Of a stretch of DNA of 64,000 bases, positions 27,382 through 36,190 are shown one piece after another. Origin of the DNA: Dyella sp. 2HG41-7 (GTDB lineage: Bacteria > Pseudomonadota > Gammaproteobacteria > Xanthomonadales > Rhodanobacteraceae); the NCBI RefSeq assembly GCF_021390675.1, contig NZ_JAJEJV010000003.1:110293-174292 (forward strand), written 5' to 3'. How positions within the stretch are numbered: the stretch's first letter is position 1; each line of letters opens with the position of its first letter. Under the pieces are notes generated by a model that was not told the origin of the DNA, made no database searches, and saw only the letters and a list, made by a program, of their open reading frames with translations. Position numbers and translations under genes: made by a program.

Positions 27382-28490
27382 GGCTTGGCCCCGTTCGTCG
27401 GCGCGGCATTTTGCGTAGCAGGTTTGAGCGCATGCACGGCGCGCAGATTGCGCAGTTCGCCCAGCGCGCCGCCCAGCTTCACCGGTTCGCCTTGCTTGAG
27501 TTGACCCTGCAAAGTGGCGATACGTTGACGCGCTTGCTGCACGGCTGGCGCTTGCAGATCGAATTGCGCGGCAAGACCCGCGTCGGCGCGCTTGAGCGAC
27601 GCCGCGCATGCATTGCTGTCCCATGCCAGCAACGCGGCCTGCGCTTGCGCCAGATCCAAAGCGACCATTTCGCGCGCGATGTGTGCATCTGCCACATCCA
27701 CCGGCGCGCCGTTGTCGCGTTTGATTTGAATCACGCCGTACAGCGCACGGCGAATGCGCGCCCATACGCCGTTGTCTTCCTGCGCGGCTGGTTCGTCGAG
27801 CGGTTTCAGCGGCAGGCCCGGCAGATCACCGCGCAACTGCATCACGCTATCGAGCAATTGCTGCGGATCAGTCACCTGGCTCTTCACCAAGGCTTCGTGC
27901 TCGGCATCGATGTTTTGGCGCACGTCGTTGAACGCGTTGTCGGTGACGCCCGCGAGCGTTTGACTGGCCAGCGCGAAGGCTTGCGCCGCGCCTTGCGCGT
28001 CATGGAACAAGTTGTAGCGCTCGGCGCCCATGCGCAGCAGCGATTCGGTTTCGTCCAGGCGCATGGCGTCCTGGCCGGAAAGCGTTTTTTCGGACAGCTT
28101 GCCGACCGCTTCTTCCAGATCGCGCACGCGTTGATCTTGCGAAAGCAATTCATCACGCAGGGAGCGATTGACCTGGTCGGCGTCGTTCAAACGCTGCAAC
28201 AGCATGCCGCTCTGGCTGGTGGCGCCGGAGAGCGTGTGATCCATGGCGTTGACCCGCGTTTCCAACGCGGCGGTCGCGCGCAACGTCTGGGCGTCGATAT
28301 GCAGCAGCTTCCATTGCCGCCAAGCGACGTAGCCGACGCCGATGATCGCGATCAGGGCCAGCAACAAGGCCAAAGCGAGCGTGCCTCCTCCGGGGCGGGA
28401 CGGCGGCGCCGAACGGCTCACGCGATGGGAGTCAGAGGGTGTGCCGGCAGCGGGCACGGTACGTTCGGGGGTGAGGTCGTCCTGGCTCAT
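27378..28490 (-). CDS. hemX: HemX-like membrane protein
   Basis: A 370-residue protein with a proline/serine-rich cytoplasmic tail, one membrane helix (about 36-57) and a long periplasmic coiled coil (about 70-140) followed by the HemX domain (ETESLLRMGAERYNLFHDAQ). It was once annotated as a uroporphyrin methyltransferase but lacks such a domain; it is thought to assist heme synthesis at the membrane. It is the middle gene of hemD-hemX-hemY. Confidence 0.92.
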   Translation of the reverse strand: MSQDDLTPERTVPAAGTPSDSHRVSRSAPPSRPGGGTLALALLLALIAIIGVGYVAWRQWKLLHIDAQTLRATAALETRVNAMDHTLSGATSQSGMLLQRLNDADQVNRSLRDELLSQDQRVRDLEEAVGKLSEKTLSGQDAMRLDETESLLRMGAERYNLFHDAQGAAQAFALASQTLAGVTDNAFNDVRQNIDAEHEALVKSQVTDPQQLLDSVMQLRGDLPGLPLKPLDEPAAQEDNGVWARIRRALYGVIQIKRDNGAPVDVADAHIAREMVALDLAQAQAALLAWDSNACAASLKRADAGLAAQFDLQAPAVQQARQRIATLQGQLKQGEPVKLGGALGELRNLRAVHALKPATQNAAPTNGAKP

Positions 28491-28542
28491 GCGCCCATGC
28501 TAACAGCCCGCAGCGCCGCGGTAATTGGCCGCGAAGGCAGTT

Positions 28543-29331
28543 TCAGTCGTGCTGGCGTGAATGCGCCCGACATGCCGCCGCCAGCAAGTCGGCCTGCGCG
28601 GCGGAAGCGGCCGGATAGAGCCGTACGAATCCGGCTTCACGAGCGGCTTGGGCGATCCGTTCGCTGCTGACGATGGCGGTGGCTTCGCACAAGCGTCGCC
28701 AGACGGTCGCAGGGAGTTGCGCGTGCAGGTTTTGGATCGCCTCCGCGCTGGACAACAACACATAGGCGTCGGCGGGCAACTGCTGCACGGCTTCGATATG
28801 ATGCTGCGTCAATCGCGACGCGGTGCGCTGATAGACGTAAACATAGCGCAATTGCGCGCCGCGCTCAGCGAGTTGTTGCGGCAGCAATCCGCGTCCACCG
28901 GGCGCGGTGATCAGTGCGATACGTCGACCGTGCACATGTTCCAACGAAGGCAGCGCGAGCAGGCCTTCGCTGTCTTGTCGCGACGCCGGCGTTTCCGCCG
29001 CGATACCGTGTCGCTGCAATGCGCGCGCCGTTCCACGCCCGACGGCGATCACCGCGCCATGCGTTTCGGTAAACGGCGCAAGCGCCAATGCGTAACGCAC
29101 GGCTGCCGGACTGGTGAAAATTAGCACATCGTCGCGCTGCGCTTCTCGCCATTGCGCGCGCACGTGATGCGCATCGGGTGTCCCGCGCAACGACAGCCCC
29201 GGCAACAGCAGCGGCGCGCCGCCCGCGGCGCGCACGTGTTTCGCCAGTGACGTAGCGGTTCCCGCCGGGCGCGTGATCACCACCGTGCAGCCGGCCAGAT
29301 CCTTATCAACTTGTACGGAGGTTGCGCTCAC
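28543..29331 (-). CDS. hemD: Uroporphyrinogen-III synthase HemD
   Basis: An enzyme of about 262 residues that cyclises hydroxymethylbilane to uroporphyrinogen III. Motifs include VVITRPAGTATSLAKHVRAAGG at the N-terminus (fewer than 20 residues are diagnostic), DVLIFTSPAAVRYA, AVGRGTARAL, GLLALP and the late DAYVLLSSAEAIQNL. I chose GTG 29331; the only alternative is ATG 29442, which would overlap the divergent thioesterase start. hemC, its usual neighbour upstream, is not here. Confidence 0.88.
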   Translation of the reverse strand: MSATSVQVDKDLAGCTVVITRPAGTATSLAKHVRAAGGAPLLLPGLSLRGTPDAHHVRAQWREAQRDDVLIFTSPAAVRYALALAPFTETHGAVIAVGRGTARALQRHGIAAETPASRQDSEGLLALPSLEHVHGRRIALITAPGGRGLLPQQLAERGAQLRYVYVYQRTASRLTQHHIEAVQQLPADAYVLLSSAEAIQNLHAQLPATVWRRLCEATAIVSSERIAQAAREAGFVRLYPAASAAQADLLAAACRAHSRQHD

Positions 29332-29434
29332 GCTTGTTGCACCGGACTCTTCGGGTTGATCGAGTGAAATGACGACCCATCGCGATGGAGTGTAGCGTCT
29401 ACACTGTCCAACTCCCCCAACCCAAGCACGATCG

Positions 29435-29917
29435 ATGAACAAACCTGATCTCCACGCCGCCGCAGAAGCCTTGGTGGCCTTTATTCACGAGGGCATTCCG
29501 CTCGCCCACACCATGGGGCTTTCATTGCGCCGCTACGACGGCGAACGGCTGGTGTTGCGTTGCCCGCTCGCGCCCAACGTCAATGACAAGGGCTGCGCGT
29601 TTGGCGGCAGCCTGACTAGCTTGATGACCTTGACCGGCTGGGGCCTGGTCGAGCTGGCGCTGCGTCAGCGCGCCGAGGATTGCGATGTCTACGTGGGCGA
29701 ATCCACCGTGCGCTATCTCAGCCCGGTGTGGGGCGATTTCGAGGCCGAAGCCCAGCACGCCGACGATGCCGATTGGGATGCGTTCTTCGCCACCTTGTCG
29801 AGTCGTGGCCGGGCGCGGATTTCGGTTATCTGCCAAGTGCCTGGCGAAAATGGGAACCCCGCCGCCACGTTGGAGGCGAAGTTCGTGGCGAAGCGTCGCG
29901 TGGCTGCGGCAGAATAA
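29435..29917 (+). CDS. YiiD-C-type hotdog thioesterase
   Basis: A 160-residue protein of the thioesterase domain found at the C-terminus of YiiD. The hotdog motif NDKGCAFGGSLTSLMTLTGW (helix and Asn/Asp neighbourhood) and the strand STVRYLSPVWGDFEAEA are visible. It probably hydrolyses an acyl-CoA or acyl-ACP of unknown chain type. It is divergent from hemD and followed at 24 bp by a lipoprotein gene. Confidence 0.8.
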   Translation: MNKPDLHAAAEALVAFIHEGIPLAHTMGLSLRRYDGERLVLRCPLAPNVNDKGCAFGGSLTSLMTLTGWGLVELALRQRAEDCDVYVGESTVRYLSPVWGDFEAEAQHADDADWDAFFATLSSRGRARISVICQVPGENGNPAATLEAKFVAKRRVAAAE

Positions 29918-29941
29918 GGCGATCTCCAGGGGAGTTGTCGT

Positions 29942-30358
29942 ATGCGTATCCTTGCCGGTCTGATCGTGTTGTCGACCACGCTGCTGCTCGCCGGCTGCGC
30001 CTCCGACAAACGCAACGACGCGCTGACCCACACCATGATCGAATACGCCAACGCAGTGCGCTGGGACGGTTTCGAAGCGGCCGAGCAGTTTGTCGATCCA
30101 AAGGTTCGCGAAAAACATCCGTTGACCGATCTGGACCGCGCCCGCTTCAAGCAGGTGCAAGTGAGCGGTTACGACGACGGCAACGGCCCCATGGCGTCGG
30201 GCGAAAACGAGGTGCGCCAGGTGGTGCAGATCGATCTGACCAATGTGCACACCCAATCCGTGCGTACCATCGTCGATCACCAGGTTTGGCACTACGACAC
30301 GGAAAAGAACCGCTGGTGGCTGGAAAGCGGCATTCCGGATATTTCGCAGCAAAATTGA
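29942..30358 (+). CDS. Predicted lipoprotein
   Basis: A 138-residue protein with a lipoprotein signal peptide: MRILAGLIVLSTTLLLAGC, lipobox LAGC with Cys19, followed by ASDKR. The residue after cysteine (Ala) does not suggest inner-membrane retention. The mature part is a small alpha/beta domain with ALTHTMIEYANAVRWDGFE and VWHYDTEKNRWWLESGIPD, similar by eye to NTF2-like folds. Function unknown. The ribosome site AGGGGAG is just upstream. Confidence 0.8.
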   Translation: MRILAGLIVLSTTLLLAGCASDKRNDALTHTMIEYANAVRWDGFEAAEQFVDPKVREKHPLTDLDRARFKQVQVSGYDDGNGPMASGENEVRQVVQIDLTNVHTQSVRTIVDHQVWHYDTEKNRWWLESGIPDISQQN

Positions 30359-30388
30359 GGCGTTGCGCGCGCCCCGGCTCCGCTCCCC

Positions 30389-30394
30389 TATAAT
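30389..30394 (+). promoter_or_regulatory. TATAAT -10-like box
   Basis: A consensus TATAAT lies 33 bp upstream of the rhodanese-fold gene. The expected -35 position is GC-only, so the promoter assignment is tentative. Confidence 0.35.
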
Positions 30395-30426
30395 CGCCGT
30401 TTGCCTGCTACCCCTCCGGCCACTTC

Positions 30427-30870
30427 ATGAACGATTTTCTTCACAAGCTGCCCCAATTCGTGGGTAACCATCTCGCGCTGTCCCTGCTCTTTGTGGTGCT
30501 GGTGATCGCGCTGATCGTCATGCAGGTGATGGTGCTGCTGCGCAAGTTCACGGAGCTGACGCCGGCCGGCCTGACGCAGCTCATCAATCGCGACAGCCCG
30601 CTGATGATCGATCTGTCGGCCATCGCCGATTTCGAAAAGATGCACGTGCCGGGCGCCAAGCATGTGGCAATGAGTCAGTTCGATCCGGAAAACAAAGATC
30701 TGATCAAAGCGCGCGAGCTGCCGGTGGTGGTGATGGACAAGGATGGCCGCAACACCGAGAAAGCCGCTCAGCGTTTGGTGAAAGCGGGCTTCACGCGCGT
30801 TTACACCCTGGGTGGCGGCGTGCTGGCTTGGCAGCAAGCGCAGTTGCCGGTGGCGAAAGGCAAGAATTGA
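30427..30870 (+). CDS. Membrane-anchored rhodanese-fold protein (YibN type), no catalytic cysteine
   Basis: A 147-residue protein with one N-terminal helix (about 17-38) and a cytoplasmic rhodanese domain. The fold is clear (DLSAIADFEKMHVPGAKHVA, TRVYTLGGGVLAWQQA), but the position where the sulfur-carrying cysteine should be reads VVVMDKDGRNTEKAAQ, with D104 at the expected Cys. Thiosulfate sulfurtransferase activity is therefore unlikely; a binding or scaffolding role is more probable. Confidence 0.85.
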   Translation: MNDFLHKLPQFVGNHLALSLLFVVLVIALIVMQVMVLLRKFTELTPAGLTQLINRDSPLMIDLSAIADFEKMHVPGAKHVAMSQFDPENKDLIKARELPVVVMDKDGRNTEKAAQRLVKAGFTRVYTLGGGVLAWQQAQLPVAKGKN

Positions 30871-30904
30871 TTGTCGGGACGGGCGATTCGCGTTTCCGAA
30901 TCGC

Positions 30905-31990
30905 TCAACCTTTTACGCCGTACACGTCTTCGGCAATGCCAGCGCGACCGGCAAGAATCTGCGCCAGCACATCGGGTGCGTATTCGAACGAATCGTAGTA
31001 AAGCCGATCTTCCGGCAGTCCCGCTTCGACAAACAGCCTGCGCCCCGCCTCGATCATCGCGTGCGGTCCGCTCATATAGACATCGTGCGCGGAAAGATCC
31101 GGGTGATCTTGCAGCACGGCTTCATGCACTAATCCAGCCCGCAGTTCGGCGATTTGCGCCTGCTCCGGATCGGAGAGCACGGCATGGAAACGCAGATGCG
31201 GCAATTTCGCGGCCCAGCTCTCCGCGAGCTCCCGCTGATAAAGATCCGCCGCGCTGCGCGCCCCCCAATACACGTCGATCGTCCGACGCGTACCGAGCAC
31301 GAGAAAATGTTCGAGGATCGCCTTCACCGGCGCAAAACCGGTGCCGCCGGCCATAAAAATCATGGGCCGCTCGGAATCCTCGCGCGCCACGAAGGTGCCG
31401 AGCGGACCTTCGATACGAAGCGTGTCGTTTTCTTTCAACACGTCCGACACCCAGGTCGTGAATCCACCGCCTGCGACGTGACGCACATGCAACTCGATCA
31501 CCCCATCGGCCTGCGGTCCGTTGGCAATGGAGAACGGACGCCGACGACCTTCGTCCAGCAGCACATCCAGGTACTGCCCCGGCAACCAGTTCAAACGCAG
31601 TTCGCCCGGCAATGGCTGCAAATGCAGACCGATCACATCCGGCGCAAGCTGCCATTTGCGCGCCACGCGCACGGTCAGTTGGCGCCGCGCGATATCTTCC
31701 ACCGAGGTGACTTCGCGCGCTTGCACAATCAAATCGCTGGCGGGCACGGCCTGGCACAGCAGCACGGCATGCTGCGCGCGATCGTGCGCGTCCAGCGCGG
31801 CCGGCGGATTGCGCGGGTACTCGCAATGGCCCTGAATCAGCGTGGCCTTGCAGCTGCCGCACACGCCGGCGCGGCAGGAATACGGCAAGGCGATGCCGGC
31901 GCGCTGCGCGGCTTCCAGCACGGTTTCGCCCTGCGCGACCTCGAAACGGCGGCCGGAATGTTGGAGAGTGACGTAATACACGGGATACAT
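30905..31990 (-). CDS. 2Fe-2S ferredoxin/FAD/NAD(P)H reductase (CDP-glucoseen reductase-like)
   Basis: A 361-residue electron-transfer protein. The N-terminal plant-type ferredoxin domain has C39, C44, C47 and C79; a ferredoxin-reductase FAD domain follows with RPFSIANGP (about 170) and an NAD-binding domain with GGTGFAPVKAI and the C-terminal YYDSFEYAP. Proteins of this build include CDP-6-deoxy-delta-3,4-glucoseen reductases and flavin reductases; the true electron acceptor is unknown, and no deoxysugar genes are nearby. I chose ATG 31990 because the longer frame would run into the adjacent repeat element. Confidence 0.85.
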   Translation of the reverse strand: MYPVYYVTLQHSGRRFEVAQGETVLEAAQRAGIALPYSCRAGVCGSCKATLIQGHCEYPRNPPAALDAHDRAQHAVLLCQAVPASDLIVQAREVTSVEDIARRQLTVRVARKWQLAPDVIGLHLQPLPGELRLNWLPGQYLDVLLDEGRRRPFSIANGPQADGVIELHVRHVAGGGFTTWVSDVLKENDTLRIEGPLGTFVAREDSERPMIFMAGGTGFAPVKAILEHFLVLGTRRTIDVYWGARSAADLYQRELAESWAAKLPHLRFHAVLSDPEQAQIAELRAGLVHEAVLQDHPDLSAHDVYMSGPHAMIEAGRRLFVEAGLPEDRLYYDSFEYAPDVLAQILAGRAGIAEDVYGVKG

Positions 31991-32037
31991 TGTCGCCGCG
32001 GTGGCGGTCGTCGGACAATGTGGGCTCTCGGGAATGG

Positions 32038-32292
32038 GTTGACCCATTTTACGTGGGCGGCATGATGATCAGAAGGCCCGCAGAGTGTGTTGCGCGACGC
32101 AGGGAAGACTGGCCGTCTTTTCAAGTTGCGCGGCGCAGTCTGCGGGCCTTCTGATCATCACCCTGCGGGCCGCCCCTGTCTGTCCGCATCCCTTCGGTCC
32201 ATCGTCTCGACAGACAGCCAGTCTGCCTTCGCCGATGGCCCTGCGGTCTGCGAACAGACAGGGGCGGTGACGCCCACGTAAAATGGGTCAAC
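32038..32292. repeat. 255-bp element with perfect terminal inverted repeats and two internal stems
   Basis: The ends are a perfect 22-bp inverted repeat (32038-32059 with 32271-32292). Inside are a perfect 22-bp inverted repeat (32063-32084 with 32139-32160) and an 18-of-19 inverted repeat (32170-32188 with 32249-32267). Together they would fold into a three-way-junction structure. There is no open frame of note. It fits a non-autonomous mobile element or a structured non-coding RNA, located between the reductase and a thioesterase gene; no target duplication was obvious by eye. Confidence 0.85.
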
Positions 32293-32313
32293 ACATTCCT
32301 TGAGTATCAACCT

Positions 32314-32754
32314 ATGGGCATTTGGAAACAGCCGATCGATCTGGAAAGCCTCAATAGCTGGCGCCAAAACACCCTGCTGGAGGCGCTGGGCATTCATATC
32401 ACCGCTTTCGGCGAGGACTGGCTGCAAGGCACGATGCCAGTGGATCACCGCACGCACCAGCCGTACGGGCTGCTGCATGGCGGCGCATCCGTCGCGCTGG
32501 CCGAAACGCTCGGCAGCACGGCGGCCATGTGGACGCTCGATCCGGAGAAAGAGCGTGCGGTCGGCTTGGATATCAATGCCAATCATGTGCGCGGCGTGCT
32601 CAGCGGCACCGTGACAGGCACGGCGCGTCCGCTGCATATCGGGCGTTCGACGCAGGTGTGGGAAATTCGCATCGAGGACGAATCGAATCGACTGGTTTGT
32701 ATTTCGCGCATCACCATGGCAGTGGTGCCGGCTTCGGCGGTGGGTTCGCGTTGA
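32314..32754 (+). CDS. Hotdog thioesterase (YdiI/MenI-type)
   Basis: A 146-residue hotdog protein close to the acyl-CoA thioesterases of the YdiI/PaaI group. The motif GLLHGGASVALAETLGS holds the catalytic Glu candidate and the HGG turn; VGLDINANHVRGVLSGTVTG follows. MenI-like members hydrolyse DHNA-CoA, but no menaquinone genes are present. It starts 21 bp after the repeat element; a ribosome site is not clear. Confidence 0.85.
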   Translation: MGIWKQPIDLESLNSWRQNTLLEALGIHITAFGEDWLQGTMPVDHRTHQPYGLLHGGASVALAETLGSTAAMWTLDPEKERAVGLDINANHVRGVLSGTVTGTARPLHIGRSTQVWEIRIEDESNRLVCISRITMAVVPASAVGSR

Positions 32755-32811
32755 TGGTCAGCGTTGTAAGCACGACATTCCTTCCACCGTCTGCGAAGAA
32801 GGAACGCGTGC

Positions 32812-33762
32812 GTGACTGACGAAACGCCTTATGCGCGTCTCACGCCCGATCTCGTGCTCGATTCGATCACGGCCTGCGGCTTGTGGCCCGACGGTCGCTT
32901 GCTCGCGCTGAACAGCTACGAAAATCGCGTGTGGCAGGTGGGATTGGAAGACGACTCGCCGGTTATCGCGAAGTTCTATCGACCCCATCGATGGAGCGAT
33001 GCGGCGATTCTGGAAGAACACGCCTTCGCGCAAGAACTCGCTGAAGCCGAATTGCCGGTCGTCGCGCCGCTGCATTTCGCCGAACGCACCCTGCTGCATC
33101 ACGACGGTTTTCGCTATGCCTTGTCACCCCGACATGGCGGTCGCGCGCCGTCGCTGGAATCGACGGATCAACTCGAATGGCTGGGGCGACTGATCGCACG
33201 CATCCATAACGTCGGTGCGCGATCGTCCTTCGCTCATCGCGGTTATATCGACCGCGATACGCTGATTCTGCAACCGATGCGCGCCGTCCTTGCCTCACCC
33301 TTGCTCTCGCATTCATTGCATGACCGCTATCGCCAAGCGGTGGAACGCATGGATCGCCTGGTTGCCGCGCGTTTCGACGCGGTCGGCCCCCTTCGCAGAT
33401 TGCGCCTGCACGGCGATTGCCATCCCGGCAATGTGCTGTGGACCGACGCGGGCCCGCATTTCGTCGACCTCGACGACGCGCGCATGGGTCCTGCCGTGCA
33501 AGATCTCTGGATGCTGGCGCACGACGAACGCGCGATGGAAGCGTTGCTGGAAGGTTATGCGTCGATGCGTGACTTCGATCACGCAGAACTTGCATTGATA
33601 CCCGCGCTGCGCGCCATGCGACAAGTGCATTATGCAGGCTGGATCGCCGCGCGCTGGCACGACCCTGCGTTCCCTGCGGCGTTTCCGTTCGCCGCGGAAG
33701 CGCGCTGGTGGGAACAGCACATCACGGACCTGCATGAGCAGGCGGACGAACTTGAATACTAA
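32812..33762 (+). CDS. srkA: Stress response kinase SrkA (YihE/RdoA)
   Basis: A 316-residue bacterial Ser/Thr kinase of the aminoglycoside-phosphotransferase fold. The ATP-lid NSYENRVWQVG and catalytic HGDCHPGNVLW (near 201), and the Mg-binding VDLDDARMGPAVQDLWML are characteristic of SrkA. In E. coli it counteracts MazF-driven death. GTG start 32812 is preceded by AAGGAAC 6 nt upstream. Next gene is 18 bp away. Confidence 0.9.
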   Translation: MTDETPYARLTPDLVLDSITACGLWPDGRLLALNSYENRVWQVGLEDDSPVIAKFYRPHRWSDAAILEEHAFAQELAEAELPVVAPLHFAERTLLHHDGFRYALSPRHGGRAPSLESTDQLEWLGRLIARIHNVGARSSFAHRGYIDRDTLILQPMRAVLASPLLSHSLHDRYRQAVERMDRLVAARFDAVGPLRRLRLHGDCHPGNVLWTDAGPHFVDLDDARMGPAVQDLWMLAHDERAMEALLEGYASMRDFDHAELALIPALRAMRQVHYAGWIAARWHDPAFPAAFPFAAEARWWEQHITDLHEQADELEY

Positions 33763-33780
33763 TTTTTTGCCGGAGTTTGC

Positions 33781-34218
33781 ATGCGTCAGATTTTGTTTCG
33801 CTTGATTGGCATTTTGGAAGTCGCCGGCGGTTGCTACGGCATGTTGTCGGTGCTCCCGCGGTTGATCGCCTTCGGTCCGCTACACACTGCCGTGATCGGC
33901 TTGATCGAATTCGCGCTGTACGCCTTCGTGCTGGTGGCCGGCGTGCTGTTGCTGGAAAACAGCGAACGCGGCATTCGTTTCTCCAGCATCGCGCAGTTGC
34001 TGCAACTGCCGGTCATCGCGCTGCCGATCTTCAGCTACGGGTTTCATTGCGGCGCGTTCGTCAACGTGTTCATCCTGCTTCACTCGCCATTGCACCCGGA
34101 ATTGGCCTACCACTTCGGTAGCCAGGGACTGGCGCTGGCGTTTGGCGGTCCGTCGGCCTCGCGGCTTGGCATCAACCTGCTGGCGCTGTTGTCCTGGCTG
34201 GTGCTTAAACTGCGCTAA
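33781..34218 (+). CDS. Unknown integral membrane protein
   Basis: A 145-residue protein with about four transmembrane helices (about 5-30, 37-58, 70-90, 122-143). Ribosome site CGGAG precedes the ATG, and srkA ends 18 bp upstream, so they may form one unit. I do not recognise the family. Confidence 0.7.
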   Translation: MRQILFRLIGILEVAGGCYGMLSVLPRLIAFGPLHTAVIGLIEFALYAFVLVAGVLLLENSERGIRFSSIAQLLQLPVIALPIFSYGFHCGAFVNVFILLHSPLHPELAYHFGSQGLALAFGGPSASRLGINLLALLSWLVLKLR

Positions 34219-34277
34219 AACCGCGGTGTTTTCGCTAAAAATCGAGGTTGTACGGCCACTCCGGCTATCATAGGCGA

Positions 34278-35450
34278 ATGAGTACGCCTTCCGAATTGCC
34301 CGTTATCCGCCTGAAATCCGACCGCACGCCAGGCCATCCCTGGGTGTGGTCGGCGCAGGTGCACAAGCCCGAATCGCGACTGCCGCCGGGCAGCGTGGTC
34401 GATGTCGTCGATGCAAAGAATCGCTTCGTCGGGCGCGGCTTCTGGAACGGGCATGCGCGTATCGCGTTGCGCTTGCTTACGGCAAATGCGCAAGAAGCGA
34501 TCAATGCGGAGTGGATCAACGCGCGCATCGATCGCGCCGTCAATCTGCGACGCGAGCTGCTTACGTTGGATACGATCACCGACGCATGGCGCGTGGTGCA
34601 CAGCGAAGGCGATGGGCTTTCGGGGCTGATCGTCGATCGCTACAACGACATCCTGGTGGTCGAATATTTCGCCGCCGGCATGTGGAAATTCCGCGACGCC
34701 ATTCATGCCGCCTTGCTTCGCCATTTCTCCGGCGCGCGTTTGTACTGGTTCGCCGAAAGCCATGTGCAAAAGCAGGAATCGTTCGACTGCCGCGCGATGG
34801 AAGCGCCCACGCCGGTGGAAGTGCACGAACATGGTTTGCGCTTTCACGCCGCGCCGGGCTATGGACACAAAACCGGTTTCTTCGCCGATCAACGCGAAAA
34901 CCGGCGTCGCTTCGCCGAGCTTGCGCGCGGCAAACGCGTGCTCGACTTGTGCTGCAACGCAGGCGGGTTCGCCGTGCACGCAATGGCGGGCGGCGCACGC
35001 GAAGCGGTCGGCGTGGATATGGACCCCGGCATTCTTGAGATCGCCCGCGCGAACGCGCAAGCAAACGATCTCGCCATCCGTTTCGAGCAAGGCGATATTT
35101 TCGATTGGCTGCGTCAAGCCGTGGCGCGCGGCGACCGCTACGACGCCGTGATTCTCGATCCCGCCAAGCTCACGCGCGATCGCACCAAGGTGCTGGATGC
35201 GCTGAAGAAATATTTCGCCATGAACCGGCTTGCGCTGGATGTGATTCCACCCGGGGGTTTGCTGTTGACGTGCTCGTGCACCGGCCTGGTCAGCGAAGAA
35301 GATTTCCTGGAGATGCTGCGTCGCGTGGCCCTGAATGCGGGCCGCGAAATCCAGATTTTGGAAGTGCGCGGCGCGGGTGCGGATCACCCCGTTCGCACCG
35401 ACGTGCCGGAAAGCCGCTATCTCAAGGCCGTGTTCTGCCGCGTGGACTGA
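34278..35450 (+). CDS. rlmI: 23S rRNA m5C methyltransferase RlmI-like
   Basis: A 390-residue SAM-dependent methyltransferase (E. coli RlmI 396). An N-terminal PUA domain (about 1-80, RTPGHPWVWSAQV) and a Rossmann methyltransferase with VLDLCCNAGGFAVHA (SAM motif I), DPAKLTRDR and LLTCSCTGLVSEEDF (catalytic Cys motif) fit RlmI. ATG 34278 begins the conserved part. The 3' end overlaps the convergent gene by 29 bp. Confidence 0.9.
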   Translation: MSTPSELPVIRLKSDRTPGHPWVWSAQVHKPESRLPPGSVVDVVDAKNRFVGRGFWNGHARIALRLLTANAQEAINAEWINARIDRAVNLRRELLTLDTITDAWRVVHSEGDGLSGLIVDRYNDILVVEYFAAGMWKFRDAIHAALLRHFSGARLYWFAESHVQKQESFDCRAMEAPTPVEVHEHGLRFHAAPGYGHKTGFFADQRENRRRFAELARGKRVLDLCCNAGGFAVHAMAGGAREAVGVDMDPGILEIARANAQANDLAIRFEQGDIFDWLRQAVARGDRYDAVILDPAKLTRDRTKVLDALKKYFAMNRLALDVIPPGGLLLTCSCTGLVSEEDFLEMLRRVALNAGREIQILEVRGAGADHPVRTDVPESRYLKAVFCRVD

Positions 35451-36078
35451 TCGCTCGCCAGATCAGCATCAACACGTACGCCAACACGATAAACGCGATC
35501 CACAAAAAGACCGCGTTGCGCAACGTACGCGCGTAACCGAGTTGCAGAACGTCGATAAATCCGTACGGATAACGACCAAGCAACTCGCCGCGAATCAGCA
35601 CATAGACAAAATAGATCAGCGGATAAAGACTCCACCGAAACGGCGCCGACCACCGCAACGCCTGTCCGCGCAACGCCATCAGGCTATAGATCGCAAACGC
35701 GATCGGTACGACGTAATGCATCACGATATCGGCCACCAGCTGCAAACCCTGCGGATTCCAGACGTGGCGCAGCAGCACGAAATAACTCACGCCCACGAAT
35801 GCGATGCTGACGGCCACCCAGCCGATCGCCTCGGGTCGCTGAAAGAAACGGCCCCATGTCGACTCCGCCCCGAGCAACGGCGCCGTAGCCGCCACGCCCA
35901 CCAACATATTCGTTAGCACGGTGAAGTAGCCCAGATAGATCGCCAATCCCGTCGGGATCGACATGCCCATCGAATCGGTCAGCCGCAGCGAGAGATAAAG
36001 CTGTAACGCCACACCGCACCAGGCAAGAACGGCGATCAGCGCCAGCAGCGGCCTTCCACGGACGGTCGATACGCTCAC
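35422..36078 (-). CDS. Pr6Pr-type integral membrane protein
   Basis: A 218-residue protein with six hydrophobic segments. The blocks YLGYFTVLTNMLVG, HYVVPIAFAIYSLMALRG and LYPLIYFVYVLIRGELLGRYPYGF are typical of Pr6Pr (FAR-17a/AIG1-like) membrane proteins. Function unknown. It is convergent with rlmI, with a 29-bp 3' overlap. Confidence 0.8.
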   Translation of the reverse strand: MSVSTVRGRPLLALIAVLAWCGVALQLYLSLRLTDSMGMSIPTGLAIYLGYFTVLTNMLVGVAATAPLLGAESTWGRFFQRPEAIGWVAVSIAFVGVSYFVLLRHVWNPQGLQLVADIVMHYVVPIAFAIYSLMALRGQALRWSAPFRWSLYPLIYFVYVLIRGELLGRYPYGFIDVLQLGYARTLRNAVFLWIAFIVLAYVLMLIWRAISPRGRTRP

Positions 36079-36190
36079 GGCAGCTCCGGGGCAATCTGCG
36101 ACGTTGCGCCGATACTACCCGGAAATCGCGCGGTCTCATGGATTGATACAACTGCGCGTAAACTGTGCGCGATACCGCCGGAAACATCCC

